DNA of 64,000 bases. It comes from Neoroseomonas terrae (GTDB lineage Bacteria > Pseudomonadota > Alphaproteobacteria > Acetobacterales > Acetobacteraceae). This document shows positions 35,260 through 44,594 of this stretch, piece after piece; the stretch's first letter is position 1, and each line of letters opens with the position of its first letter. The position numbers were made by a program, and so were the translations under genes. A model generated the notes under the pieces. It had not been told where the DNA came from and did no database searches. It was given only the letters and a program-made list of their open reading frames with translations. Location of the stretch: NCBI RefSeq assembly GCF_018129025.1, contig NZ_JAAEDI010000013.1, positions 116,610 through 180,609 of the forward strand, in the 5' to 3' direction.

Positions 35260-36597
35260 ATGGTGCCGCGCTATTCCCGTCCGCAAATGGAAGCCATCTG
35301 GTCCCCTGCCGAGCGGTACCGCATCTGGTTCGAGATCGAGGCCCTGGCCGCCGAGGCGATGGCCGGCCTCGGCACCATCCCCGCCGAGGCCGCGAAGGCC
35401 ATCCGCGACAAGGGCGGCCCTCGCGCCGCCGCGATCGGTGAAGCCGAGGTCGCGCGCATCGACGAGATCGAGCGCGTCACCCGCCACGACGTCATCGCCT
35501 TCCTGACCTTCATGTCGGAGGGCATCGGCCCCGAGGCGCGCTTCATGCACCAGGGCATGACGAGTTCCGACGTGCTCGACACCTGCCTCGCGGTGCAGAT
35601 GACGCGCGCGGCGGACCTGCTGGTCGCGGACCTGGACGCGCTGCTCGCCGCGCTGAAGGCGCGCGCGATGGAGCACAAGCTCACGCCGACCATCGGTCGC
35701 AGCCATGGCATCCATGCCGAGCCCTCCACCTTCGGGCTGAAGCTCGCCGGACACTACGCCGAATTCGCCCGCGGCCGCGCACGACTTGTTGCGGCGCGCG
35801 CCGAGATCGCGACCTGCGCCATCTCGGGCCCGGTCGGCACCTTTGCCTCCGTCGACCCGCGCGTCGAGGAGTTCGTCGCCGGCAGGCTCGGCCTCGCGGT
35901 CGAGCCGGTCAGCACCCAGGTCATCCCCCGCGACCGCCACGCCGCCTTCTTCTGCGCGCTGGCCGTGGTCGCCTCGGGCATCGAGCGCCTCGCGACCGAG
36001 GTGCGCCACCTGCAGCGTTCGGAAGTCCGGGAAGCGGAGGAATACTTCCACCCCGGCCAGAAGGGCTCCTCCGCGATGCCCCACAAGCGCAACCCGGTGC
36101 TGAGCGAGAACCTGACCGGCCTCGCCCGCCTGGTCCGCGGCTACGCCACGCCGGCGCTCGAGAACGTCGCGCTGTGGCACGAACGCGACATCAGCCATTC
36201 CTCGGTCGAGCGCGTCATCGCGCCCGACGCGACCATCGCGCTCGACTTCGCCCTCGCCCGCCTCACGGGGATGATGGAGAAGCTCACCATCTACCCGCAG
36301 CGCATGGCGGCGAACCTCGAATCGCTCGGCGGGGTGGTGCACAGCCAGAAGGTGCTGCTGGCGCTGACCCAGGCGGGCATGAGCCGGGAAGACTCCTACG
36401 CCGCCGTGCAGCGCGCGGCGATGGCGACCTGGGAAGCACTCGGCACGCCGGGCGGGCGCGACTTCCGCGCGAACCTCATCGCCGACCCCACCGTCTCCGC
36501 GGTGTTGAGTGCCGCCGCGCTGGAGACGGCGATCGACCCGGCGCGAGACTTCGCCCATGTGGACACGGTCTTCCGGCGCGTCTTCGGCGAAGCCTGA
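35260..36597 (+). CDS. purB: adenylosuccinate lyase
   Basis: Catalyses two fumarate-eliminating steps of purine synthesis (SAICAR to AICAR, and adenylosuccinate to AMP). 445 aa. The superfamily signature GQKGSSAMPHKRNPV is at about residues 266-280, and the catalytic Ser loop is within it. GMTSSDVLDTCLAVQM and IGRSHGIHAEPSTFGLK carry other active-site residues. Start at 35260 gives the normal N-terminus MVPRYSRPQMEAIW. It stands alone 8 kb from purCSQ, divergent from terC. Confidence 0.96.
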   Translation: MVPRYSRPQMEAIWSPAERYRIWFEIEALAAEAMAGLGTIPAEAAKAIRDKGGPRAAAIGEAEVARIDEIERVTRHDVIAFLTFMSEGIGPEARFMHQGMTSSDVLDTCLAVQMTRAADLLVADLDALLAALKARAMEHKLTPTIGRSHGIHAEPSTFGLKLAGHYAEFARGRARLVAARAEIATCAISGPVGTFASVDPRVEEFVAGRLGLAVEPVSTQVIPRDRHAAFFCALAVVASGIERLATEVRHLQRSEVREAEEYFHPGQKGSSAMPHKRNPVLSENLTGLARLVRGYATPALENVALWHERDISHSSVERVIAPDATIALDFALARLTGMMEKLTIYPQRMAANLESLGGVVHSQKVLLALTQAGMSREDSYAAVQRAAMATWEALGTPGGRDFRANLIADPTVSAVLSAAALETAIDPARDFAHVDTVFRRVFGEA

Positions 36598-36753
36598 GTG
36601 CCAGCCCTGAGATCCGGCACGCCGCATGGCGCCGCGCCGGAACGCCCATGAAATCGCTTCCTCGTGAAGTCACTGAGGAAAAACAAAGGCAAGACGGCCC
36701 TCTTTCAGACAAGGACGCACGTTACGAAGGAGCATGACTGAAGGAGGTTGGCC

Positions 36754-37062
36754 ATGCGCCTGACCCGCATCATCGGAGCCCTCGCCCTGGCTGCCGGCGC
36801 CGCACTGGTGGTCGTACCGACCGAGGCCTCGGCCGGCGACGGTTGGCGCGGCCGCGGCCACGGCCACCACGGTCATCCCGGCCGTGGCTGGGGCCCGCCG
36901 CCCCGGTACTATGCGCCGCGGCCGCGCTACTACGCACCGCCGCCCCGGGTGGTCTATGCCCCGCCGCCGCGCGTGTATTACGCGCCGCCGCCGCCTGTGT
37001 ATTACGCGCCACCGCCGGCCTATTACGGCCCGCCCGGCGTCTCGCTGAACTTCCGCTTCTGA
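36754..37062 (+). CDS. small secreted protein with Tyr/Pro repeats
   Basis: 102 aa. A signal peptide (MRLTRIIGALALAAGAALVV, cleavage after ASA) precedes a His/Gly stretch (GRGHGHHGHPGRGWGPP) and about seven copies of a PPPxxYYAPPP-type unit. The end GVSLNFRF looks like an outer-membrane or exported terminus. The AAGGAGG site at 36741-36747 fixes the ATG at 36754. Similar repeat proteins are common in Acetobacteraceae and rhizobia with no known role; the His cluster could bind metals. The upstream 150 bp is relatively AT-rich and likely carries its own promoter. Confidence 0.8.
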   Translation: MRLTRIIGALALAAGAALVVVPTEASAGDGWRGRGHGHHGHPGRGWGPPPRYYAPRPRYYAPPPRVVYAPPPRVYYAPPPPVYYAPPPAYYGPPGVSLNFRF

Positions 37063-37152
37063 TCCGGTCCGGCCGCGCCTCGGGCGCGGCCGCCGCACAG
37101 CTCCGCGCTGCGGCCCATTGCCGCCGCGCCGCCGTCACAGCAGCCTGCCGGC

Positions 37153-37902
37153 ATGTGCACCGTCATCGCCCTGCGCCGGCCCGGCCACTCCTGGCCCCTG
37201 CTGATTGCCGCCAATCGCGACGAACGCCTGGATCGCGCCTGGGACCCGCCCGCCACTTGGTGGCCGGAGCATCCGGCGACCGTCGGCGGCCGCGACCGGT
37301 CGGCCGGCGGCACCTGGATGGCGCTCGGCCGAGGCGGGGTCCTGGCGGCGGTGCTGAACCGGCCCGGCAGCCTCGGCCCGGCGGCCGGCAAGCGCTCCCG
37401 CGGCGAGTTGCCCCTCATCGCGGCCGCGGCGGAAACCGCGGAGGCAGCCGCCGCCGCCATCCTTTCCCTGAATGCCGGTGCTTGGCGGCCCTTCAACATG
37501 GTGATCGCCGATTCGCGCCTCGCCGTCTTCATCCGCGGCCTGGGCGAAGGCCCGCCGGAGGCAACGACGCTGCCCGAAGGGTTGTCCATGGTGACGGCCC
37601 ACGACCCCAACGATCCGACCAGCCCCCGCACCCGCCGCCACCTCCCCCGCTTCCGCGCCACGCCACCGCCCGATCCTGGCACGGGGGATTGGTCGGCGTG
37701 GGAGGCGCTGCTGAGCGACAGCCGATTCGACCCCGCGATCGGCCCGGCCGAGACGCTCAACGTCCCGCCGACCAACGGCTTCGGCACGGTCTGCGCCAGC
37801 CTGCTCGCCTTCGGGGCGGACGGCATGCGGCACTGGCGCTTCTGCCCCGCCGCGCCCGGCACCGCGCCCTTCGCGGCCTTGGACCTGCCGGCCGGCCGCT
37901 GA
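37153..37902 (+). CDS. NRDE (TANGO2) family protein
   Basis: 249 aa. Begins MCTVI, placing a Cys at position 2 as the potential N-terminal nucleophile of this Ntn-hydrolase-like group, followed by LLIAANRDERLDRAW with the diagnostic NRDE. Later RSAGGTWMALGRGGVLAAVL, NRPG and a C-terminal TNGFGTVCASLLAF fit the family. The bacterial function is unknown; eukaryotic TANGO2 is linked to heme or lipid handling. Single gene. Confidence 0.9.
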   Translation: MCTVIALRRPGHSWPLLIAANRDERLDRAWDPPATWWPEHPATVGGRDRSAGGTWMALGRGGVLAAVLNRPGSLGPAAGKRSRGELPLIAAAAETAEAAAAAILSLNAGAWRPFNMVIADSRLAVFIRGLGEGPPEATTLPEGLSMVTAHDPNDPTSPRTRRHLPRFRATPPPDPGTGDWSAWEALLSDSRFDPAIGPAETLNVPPTNGFGTVCASLLAFGADGMRHWRFCPAAPGTAPFAALDLPAGR

Positions 37903-38083
37903 AGACCGAATGCGGAGCCGGAACAGGACGGCTCCCGTGCCCGTTCCCTCACCGCGAAGCAGCGGCAAGGCACTGCGTACAAAGCCTCAGACTGCTTTCG
38001 CACCACGCTTCCGCGCAGCATCGTGGCGCGGTGACGGTCGGAGAAAGCCCCCCTCCGACTTTCCGTCGCACGACCTTCGCGCC

Positions 38084-40141
38084 CTACCCCACCGCCAACC
38101 CAGTCCACCGCGCCGCGAACGCCCACATATCCGCATGCAGCGCGATCGCCTTGTCGAGCGGCATCCCGCCGCCATGCCCGGCGCGGGTTTCGATGCGCGC
38201 CAGCCGCGGCCTGCGCCCTAGATCCACCGCCTGCAGCGCCGCCACGTATTTGAAGCTATGCGCCGGCACCACGCGGTCATCGGCATCTGCCGTGGTCACG
38301 AGGATCGCCGGATAGTCCCGCCCCGGCCGGATGGCGTGATACGGCGAGTAGCCGAGCAGGTTGGCGAAGTGGGCCTCCTCCGCCGGGCTGCCGAACTCCG
38401 GCATCCACAGCACGCCCCCGGTGAATTGGTCGTAGCGCAGCATGTCCATCACGCCGACGCCGGGCAGCGCCGCGTTGAACAGGTCCGGCCGCTGGTTCGT
38501 CACGGCGCCGACCAGCAGCCCGCCCCCCGACTCACCCTGGATCGCCAGCCCATCCGGCGGGGTGATGCCCTCAGCCTTCAGGAACTCGGCGGCCGCGATG
38601 AAATCATCGAAGGCGTTCTGCCGCATCTCGCGCCGCCCGGCGCGATGCCAGGCCCGGCCGTACTCGCCACCGCCACGGATGTTGGCCACCGCCAACACCC
38701 CGCCCTGCTCGACCCAGGCGATCTGCAACGGGTTGTAGACTGGGATCAGGCTGATCCCGAACCCGCCATAGCCATACAGCAGGGTGGGCGCCGCCCCCGT
38801 CACGTCGCGCCGGCGAACCAGGAACAACGGCACCTTCGTCCCGTCCTTCGAGGAATAGAAGCGCTGCTCCACGACGATCGCGCCGAGGTCGATCGGCACC
38901 ACGGGCTCGGCCCAGGGCTCGGCCCGGTTGGCCGCGACCTCATAGCGGTAGACCGTGGTCGGCCGGTCATAGCTGGTGAAGACGAAGAACGCCTCATTCT
39001 CCGCCGGATGCCCGCGCAGCCCGCCGGCGGTGCCGATGCCCGGCAACGTCACGACCCCATCCGGCCGGCCATCCATGCGGAAGCGGCGGACCTCCGTCTT
39101 CACATCCACCAGGTAGCCGACCAGCAGCCGCCCGCCGAGGATCGCCGCATCGTTGACCACGGCCTGGCCCGCGGCCTCCGGCACGATCTCGACCGGCGTC
39201 GGCTCTGCCTCCGCCATGTCGAGCGACACCACCCGGCGGCGTTCCGCGCCCTCAGTCGTCAGCAGGACCAGCCTGGTTCCGACATTCCCGAGCACCAGCC
39301 ACTCGGCCTCCATGCCGGCGACGACGGTGCGGGGCGTCCAGTCCTCCGCCTCCAGATCCACGACGGCCAGCGCGCTCTCATTCGTGCCGGGCGTCGAGGA
39401 GATATGCAGGTAGCGCCCGGCATCGGCGCGGCCTGCGATGTTGAGCAGCGCGGGGCGATCCGGCGTGGCGAAGATCAGGCGATCCTCTTCCTGCGGCGTC
39501 CCGAGCCGATGGAAGCAGATCGCATGGTCGGCCGCGGGCGCATTCATCGCCTCCGGTTCCGGCCTCGGGTAGCGCGAATAGAAGAAACCGGACCCGTCCG
39601 GCGCCCAGGCGATCTGGGTGAACCGGGCCCATTCCACCCTGTCCTCCAACTCCCGCCCCGAATCGACATCGAGCACCCGTATGGTCCGCCAATCCGTCCC
39701 GCCGACCTGCACCCCGAAGGCCAGCAGGCGCCCGTCATCCGACGCGCTCCATTCGCCCAGCGCATCGGCGCTGTCGTCGGACCAGGCATTCGGGTCGATC
39801 AACAGCCGGTCCAGGCCCTCACTGCCCTCCCGGACAAACAGCGAGGGCTGGTTCGCTCGCCCGCGGTTCAGCGTGAAGAAGTACCGCCCACCCCGCTTCA
39901 CCGGCGCCGTGTACCGCTCGTAATCGAGCAGCGCAGCCATCCGCTCGCGAAAGACGTCCCGCCCCGGCAGCGCCTCCAGATAGGCCGCGCTCACCGCATT
40001 CTGCGCCTCGATCCACGCGAGGATCCGCGGATCGCTCCCCGCATCCCCCTCCAGCCAGCGATAGGGATCGGTGACCGTGCGGCCGAAACGCTCCTCGATC
40101 ACGTCGATACGTGCCGTCTCGGGGTAGTGCATGTCCGGCAT
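38084..40141 (-). CDS. prolyl oligopeptidase (S9A) family serine peptidase
   Basis: 685 aa, usual for the family. N-terminal cap DPYRWLEGDAGSDPRILAWI (residues ~23-42), a seven-bladed beta-propeller to about residue 400, then the alpha/beta-hydrolase domain. LLYGYGGFGISLIPVYNP and ANIRGGGEYGRAWHRAG precede the nucleophile Ser in IQGESGGGLLVGAV; Asp is in TADADDRVVPAHSFKYV and His in RAGHGGG. Cleaves short proline-containing peptides, probably in the cytosol as no signal peptide is seen. Start at 40141. Confidence 0.94.
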   Translation of the reverse strand: MPDMHYPETARIDVIEERFGRTVTDPYRWLEGDAGSDPRILAWIEAQNAVSAAYLEALPGRDVFRERMAALLDYERYTAPVKRGGRYFFTLNRGRANQPSLFVREGSEGLDRLLIDPNAWSDDSADALGEWSASDDGRLLAFGVQVGGTDWRTIRVLDVDSGRELEDRVEWARFTQIAWAPDGSGFFYSRYPRPEPEAMNAPAADHAICFHRLGTPQEEDRLIFATPDRPALLNIAGRADAGRYLHISSTPGTNESALAVVDLEAEDWTPRTVVAGMEAEWLVLGNVGTRLVLLTTEGAERRRVVSLDMAEAEPTPVEIVPEAAGQAVVNDAAILGGRLLVGYLVDVKTEVRRFRMDGRPDGVVTLPGIGTAGGLRGHPAENEAFFVFTSYDRPTTVYRYEVAANRAEPWAEPVVPIDLGAIVVEQRFYSSKDGTKVPLFLVRRRDVTGAAPTLLYGYGGFGISLIPVYNPLQIAWVEQGGVLAVANIRGGGEYGRAWHRAGRREMRQNAFDDFIAAAEFLKAEGITPPDGLAIQGESGGGLLVGAVTNQRPDLFNAALPGVGVMDMLRYDQFTGGVLWMPEFGSPAEEAHFANLLGYSPYHAIRPGRDYPAILVTTADADDRVVPAHSFKYVAALQAVDLGRRPRLARIETRAGHGGGMPLDKAIALHADMWAFAARWTGLAVG

Positions 40142-40302
40142 GGGGACCTTTCCGTGAGCGATGGGCCGGTGGAACCGGCCGCCTAGCTCACATGGAAGGG
40201 CATGCAACGTCGGCCAAGGCCCGTGGGATGCCGGCCGGGCGTCACAATGGCGCTGGCAGCGCTGCCGTCAGGGCGGGCTTGAACCGCCCGGTACCTATGT
40301 AA

Positions 40303-40324
40303 GGGGGCGGCCAAGGCCGCCCCC
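40303..40324. terminator. hairpin downstream of tctA
   Basis: GGGGGCGGCC-AA-GGCCGCCCCC: perfect 10-bp stem with a 2-nt loop, 46 nt past the tctA stop on the minus strand. A second, smaller hairpin (GGGCGG..CCGCCC) lies at 40271-40289. No T-run. Confidence 0.5.
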
Positions 40325-40370
40325 CGTTCCAGCCGCCTAGGACGACTGCGCGCTCGCGGAACCCGCCCCG

Positions 40371-41870
40371 CTACCCGCCCTCCGCGACCGCCACCGTCTT
40401 GCCGCGTCTGATCGCGGGGCTCGCCATCAGCAGCAGGGCGATCGCCGCGAGCGCCAGCAGGCTCGCGCTGATCGGCCGTTCGAGGAATGTCATCGGGTCG
40501 CCACGCGACAGCAGCATGGCGCGTCGGAGATGCTCCTCCATCATCGGCCCCAGCACGAAGCCGAGCAGCATGGGCGCGGGCTCGAACGCCAGCTTCGACA
40601 GCAGGTATCCGAGCGCCCCGAATGCCGCGACGGCGTAGACATCGAAGACGTTGTTGTTGATGCTGTAAGCGCCGATCACGCAGAAGATCATGATCGACGG
40701 GTACATGAAGCGGTACGGCACCTGCAGCAGCTTCACCCAGACGCCGATCATCGGCAGGTTGATCACCAGCAGCATCAGATTGCCGATCCACATCGAGGCG
40801 ATGAGGCCCCAGAACAGTTCAGGCTGTGCCGTGACCATGCGCGGACCAGGCTGGATGCCCTGGATGATCAGGGCGCCAACCATCAGCGCCATGACGGAAT
40901 TCGACGGGATGCCGAGCGTCAGCAAAGGGATGAACGCGGTCTGCGCGCCGGCGTTGTTGGCGCTCTCGGGCCCTGCCAGCCCCTCGATCGCGCCATTGCC
41001 GAACTTCTCCGGTCGCCGTGTCAGGCGCCGCTCCAGCATGTAGGACCCGAAGGAGGAGAGCGCCGCCCCGCCCCCCGGCAGGATGCCGAGCATGCTGCCG
41101 AGGGCGGTACCGCGCAGGCTCGCCGGGATCGCGTAGCGCCATTCCTCCTTCGTCAGCCAGAGCGAGCCGCGCACCGGAACGGTGCCGCTGCGCATCTCCG
41201 GCTTCTCGAGGTTCAGGATGATCTCGGCGATGCCGAACAGGCCCATGGCGAGCGCCACGAAGTTTAGCCCATCCGAGAGTTCCGGCACCCCGAAGGTGAA
41301 GCGCTGCTGCCCGGTCTGCACATCCGTACCGACCATGCCGAGGCAGACGCCCATCACCACCATGGCGATCGCCTTCAGCACGCTCCCGCGGGCGAGCACG
41401 CAGGCGACGACGAGGCCGAGCAGCATGAGCGAGAAATAGTCGGGCGGCCCGAAGGACAGCGCGACCGAGGTCAGCGCCGGCCCCGAGGCGGCGACCACGA
41501 TGGTCGCGACGCTGCCGGCGAAGAACGAACCGAGGGCCGCCGCCGCCAGGGCGGCGCCGGCACGGCCGTTCTTCGCCATCTTGTGCCCCTCGATCGCGGT
41601 GACCACCGCCGAAACCTCGCCGGGCAGGTTCAGCAGGATCGCCGTGGTCGAGCCGCCATATTGCGACCCGTAGTAGATGCCCGCGAGCATGATGATGGCC
41701 GTGGTCGGCTCGATCCCGAAGGTCAGCGGCAGCAGCAGGGAGATGGTGGCGGTCGGGCCGAGGCCCGGCAGCACGCCGATGGCCGTGCCGATCAGCGCGC
41801 CAAGGAAGGCGAAGGTCAGGTTGTTGAGGCTCAGGGCGACATCGAAGCCGAGCGCCAGGTTTTCGAGCAT
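40371..41870 (-). CDS. tctA: tripartite tricarboxylate transporter permease TctA
   Basis: 499 aa, about twelve membrane helices. TctA signatures are FLGALIGTAIGVLPGLGPTA, then IYYGSQYGGSTTAILLNLPG, GSMLGILPGGGAALSSFGSY and IPLLTLGIPSNSVMALMVGA. It is the large sodium- or proton-coupled permease that works with TctB and a TctC receptor. Neither tctB nor tctC is adjacent, so it may serve one or more of the orphan receptors in this window or elsewhere. Start at 41870. Transcribed divergently from a LysR gene, which is the likely regulator. Confidence 0.93.
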   Translation of the reverse strand: MLENLALGFDVALSLNNLTFAFLGALIGTAIGVLPGLGPTATISLLLPLTFGIEPTTAIIMLAGIYYGSQYGGSTTAILLNLPGEVSAVVTAIEGHKMAKNGRAGAALAAAALGSFFAGSVATIVVAASGPALTSVALSFGPPDYFSLMLLGLVVACVLARGSVLKAIAMVVMGVCLGMVGTDVQTGQQRFTFGVPELSDGLNFVALAMGLFGIAEIILNLEKPEMRSGTVPVRGSLWLTKEEWRYAIPASLRGTALGSMLGILPGGGAALSSFGSYMLERRLTRRPEKFGNGAIEGLAGPESANNAGAQTAFIPLLTLGIPSNSVMALMVGALIIQGIQPGPRMVTAQPELFWGLIASMWIGNLMLLVINLPMIGVWVKLLQVPYRFMYPSIMIFCVIGAYSINNNVFDVYAVAAFGALGYLLSKLAFEPAPMLLGFVLGPMMEEHLRRAMLLSRGDPMTFLERPISASLLALAAIALLLMASPAIRRGKTVAVAEGG

Positions 41871-42245
41871 GCGAACGCTTTCCCGGTTGCAGGTCGACGC
41901 CCGCGAATCCACGCCTTGTCCCGCAGCATCTGCGGGCGGATTCGAGATAAGGACGGGTAGCCTGTCGCCTGTTGTTGCTTGTCGGTCAGTAACCATGCGG
42001 GCATGGGCAGCCCATCAGCTCACCTGTTCGTGACTGTTCTCCGCAATTCCCGGCTTGTGCACCGCGTCGGAACAATTGCCGGCGCGATGCCCCGGCATTC
42101 ATTCGTCACGGCTTGCGGCACCTCCCTCTTTGTCCTGACGGAGGGCGCCACATTACTGGGATGCAAGCTGCCTGATGGATTAACCGCATTCAATCGAATA
42201 TGTTTGCTGTTTCAATGCATATTCTCTGCATTAAAAGGCGCTCAT
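41871..42245. promoter_or_regulatory. 375-bp divergent control region, tctA / LysR
   Basis: The last ~80 bp before the LysR gene are strikingly AT-rich for this genome and hold an inverted repeat of LysR-box type (42214-42232). The rest shows no gene. Confidence 0.6.
42214..42232. promoter_or_regulatory. LysR-type binding box
   Basis: AATGCA-TATTCTC-TGCATT: perfect 6-bp arms around a 7-bp spacer, containing the T-N11-A core typical of LysR operators, centred about 24 bp before the LysR start codon. Position fits autoregulation. Confidence 0.6.
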
Positions 42246-43115
42246 ATGGACATCGAGCTCGTCCGCACCTTCCTTGCCATCGTCGCCGCCGGCAGCTTCG
42301 TGCGCGCGGCCGACCGCCTCAACGTCAGCCAGACCGCCGTCAGCGCCCGCATCCGCACGCTCGAGGCCCAGCTCCGCCGCCGCCTCTTCATCCGCAACAA
42401 GGGCGGCGCCAGCCTGACCTCCGCCGGCGAGCAGTTCCTCCGCCACGCCCCGTCTCTCGTCCAGCTCTGGGAACGCGCGCGGCAGGAAGTGGCGGTGCCG
42501 GAAAGCCGGCGCGCCGTCCTCAGCGTCGGCGCCGAGCACAGCCTGTGGGACCCGCTGCTGCTGCGCTGGCTGCTATGGCTCCGGCGCCACCAGCCGGATG
42601 TCGCGCTGCGCGCCCATGTCTTCCTGTCGGAACGGGTGCTGGACCAGGTCGCCGACGGCATCATCGACATCGGCATCGTCTATGCCGCCCGCCACCGCCC
42701 CGGCCTGCGCGTCGAGCTGCTGATGGAGGAACGCCTGGTCCTGGTCCGCGGCACCGCCGCCGGCATCGGCCGCGACGACTACGTGCAGGTGGATCGCGGC
42801 GACGAGTTGCTGTCCGGCAATGCCCCGGGGCAGCAGGAACCGAGCCTGGTGGTGGACCTCGGCCCGCTCGGCCTGGGCTACATCCTGGAAGCCGGCGGCA
42901 CGGGGTACTTCCGGCTCAGCTCCGTGAAGCCGCATCTGCGGAGCGGCCGGCTCGAACTCGTTCCGAATGCGCCGGATTTCCTCTACCCCGCCTATGCGGT
43001 GTTCAATGAGGCCAGCAGCGATCCCTCTTTGGTCGCCTCGGCACTCGACGGCCTGCGGAAGATTGCGCGCGAGGAGGCCAGCCCGGTCCGCGCCCGCCGC
43101 GGCGGCCGGCCATGA
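42246..43115 (+). CDS. LysR-type transcriptional regulator, probably of tctA
   Basis: 289 aa. Winged helix-turn-helix: MDIELVRTFLAIVAAGSFVR, AADRLNVSQTAVSARIRTLE and GGASLTSAGEQFL. The effector domain begins near RRAVLSVGAEHSLWDPLLLR and contains DIGIVYAARHRPGLRVELL. Start at 42246. It is divergent from tctA with a LysR-type palindrome just upstream of its own start, the classical arrangement for a regulator controlling the divergent transport gene. The inducer is presumably a carboxylate; that is inference. Confidence 0.92.
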   Translation: MDIELVRTFLAIVAAGSFVRAADRLNVSQTAVSARIRTLEAQLRRRLFIRNKGGASLTSAGEQFLRHAPSLVQLWERARQEVAVPESRRAVLSVGAEHSLWDPLLLRWLLWLRRHQPDVALRAHVFLSERVLDQVADGIIDIGIVYAARHRPGLRVELLMEERLVLVRGTAAGIGRDDYVQVDRGDELLSGNAPGQQEPSLVVDLGPLGLGYILEAGGTGYFRLSSVKPHLRSGRLELVPNAPDFLYPAYAVFNEASSDPSLVASALDGLRKIAREEASPVRARRGGRP

Positions 43116-43289
43116 AGGATCGCCGGCAGCAGCTTATCCGCCACAATCCCCCGCGCACGCCCGCACCCCGCCCGGCGCGGCCCTGCCCCGGCCCCAGAGC
43201 GGTGGCCCTCCCCCGATCCCGCTGCTATATCCCGCCGCTCCATCGCCACAGCCGCCCCTCGGCATGGCGACTGCAAGGATTCCCCCGCG

Positions 43290-44054
43290 ATGGCGCGACG
43301 CCGACAGCTTTATGAGGGCAAGGCCAAGATCCTGTTCGAAGGCCCCGAACCCGGAACCCTGGTCCAGTACTTCAAGGACGACGCCACCGCAGGCAACGGC
43401 GCGAAGAAGGGTACTATCACCGGCAAGGGCGTCCTGAACAACCGCATCAGCGAATACCTGATGACGCGGCTGATCGAGATCGGCATCCCGACCCACTTCA
43501 TCCGCCGCCTCAACATGCGCGAACAGCTTATCCGCGAAGTCGAGATCATCCCCCTCGAAGTCGTCGTCCGCAACGTCGCCGCCGGCTCGCTGGCGACGCG
43601 CCTCGGCATCACCGAGGGCCAGCGCCTGCCGCGCTCGATCATCGAGTACTACTACAAGAACGACGCGCTGAACGACCCGATGGTGGCCGAGGAGCACATC
43701 ACCTGCTTCGGCTGGGCCGCCACCCAGGACCTCGACGACATCGTCGCCCTGACGCTGCGCGTGAACGATTTCCTCACCGGCCTGTTCCTCGGCGTCGGCA
43801 TCACCCTCGTCGACTTCAAGCTGGAATTCGGCCGGCTGTGGGAGAATGACGAGATGCGCATCGTCCTCGCCGACGAGATCTCCCCCGACAATTGCCGCCT
43901 GTGGGATGCGAAGACCGGCGAGAAGATGGACAAGGACCGCTTCCGCCGCGACCTCGGCAAGGTCGAGGAAGGCTACCAGGAAGTCGCCCGCCGCCTCGGC
44001 ATCCTGCCCGAGGCCGGCCCGCGCGACATGACCGGCCCGGAGCTAATGCAGTGA
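43290..44054 (+). CDS. purC: phosphoribosylaminoimidazole-succinocarboxamide (SAICAR) synthase
   Basis: Joins aspartate to CAIR in purine biosynthesis, using ATP. 254 aa. ATP-grasp features: [16 protein letters not shown] at the N-terminus, [45 protein letters not shown] and the [16 protein letters not shown] signature. Start at 43290. It opens the purC-purS-(membrane protein)-purQ run; purL, the next member in the usual order, is 11.7 kb away. Confidence 0.97.
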   Translation: MARRRQLYEGKAKILFEGPEPGTLVQYFKDDATAGNGAKKGTITGKGVLNNRISEYLMTRLIEIGIPTHFIRRLNMREQLIREVEIIPLEVVVRNVAAGSLATRLGITEGQRLPRSIIEYYYKNDALNDPMVAEEHITCFGWAATQDLDDIVALTLRVNDFLTGLFLGVGITLVDFKLEFGRLWENDEMRIVLADEISPDNCRLWDAKTGEKMDKDRFRRDLGKVEEGYQEVARRLGILPEAGPRDMTGPELMQ

Positions 44055-44118
44055 CATCCGATCGTCGGAGTACGCAGCCGAAGGCGAGCACCAGAGACCT
44101 GAATGGGATGTCCCAGCC

Positions 44119-44358
44119 ATGAAGGCCCGCGTCTATGTGATGCCGAAGGCCGGCGTCCTCGACCCGCAGGGCAAGGCGATCTCCCACGCCCTCGACGGCC
44201 TCGGCTTCGCCGGCGTCAACGACGTGCGCGCCGGCAAGGTCATCGAGCTCGACCTCGCCGAGACCGACCCCGCGAAGGCCAAGGCCGCCGCCGAGGACAT
44301 GGCGCGCAAGCTGCTCGCCAACACGGTGATCGAATCCTTCCGGGTCGAGCTCGCCTGA
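44119..44358 (+). CDS. purS: FGAM synthase subunit PurS
   Basis: 79 aa small structural subunit that bridges PurL and PurQ and helps channel ammonia. MKARVYVMPKAGVLDPQGKA and a GFAGVNDVRAGKVIELDL strand are characteristic, as is the helix AKAKAAAEDMARKLLAN with NTVIESFRVEL. It sits 64 nt after purC. Its presence shows the organism uses the three-protein PurLQS form; the matching PurL is at 57 kb. Confidence 0.96.
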   Translation: MKARVYVMPKAGVLDPQGKAISHALDGLGFAGVNDVRAGKVIELDLAETDPAKAKAAAEDMARKLLANTVIESFRVELA

Positions 44359-44359
44359 C

Positions 44360-44578
44360 ATGATCCGCTTCAGCCTCTTCGCGATGGTGGCCCTCACCAT
44401 CCTCATCGCGATGGGGCTGCGCTGGCGAGAACAGCGCGTCGCCGCCATGCCGCGGCTCGGCGTCGCCGGCCGCGCCAAGCGGACCGTGAACCGCTGGGTC
44501 ACCGCCGCCGCGCTGGCCGCGGCCACCACCATGATCGTCCTCGGCGGCCTGCACTGGCTGCGCATCGCCATCGGCTGA
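44360..44578 (+). CDS. small two-helix membrane protein inside the pur cluster
   Basis: 72 aa with two clear hydrophobic segments: [17 protein letters not shown] (residues ~4-20) and [19 protein letters not shown] (~48-66), separated by a basic loop. It starts 2 nt after the purS stop and ends 16 nt before purQ, so it is co-transcribed with them. I recognise no family. A membrane protein between two subunits of a cytosolic enzyme complex is unexpected; it may simply be a conserved passenger. Confidence 0.7.
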   Translation: MIRFSLFAMVALTILIAMGLRWREQRVAAMPRLGVAGRAKRTVNRWVTAAALAAATTMIVLGGLHWLRIAIG

Positions 44579-44594
44579 ACCGGAAGCCCCGCCC

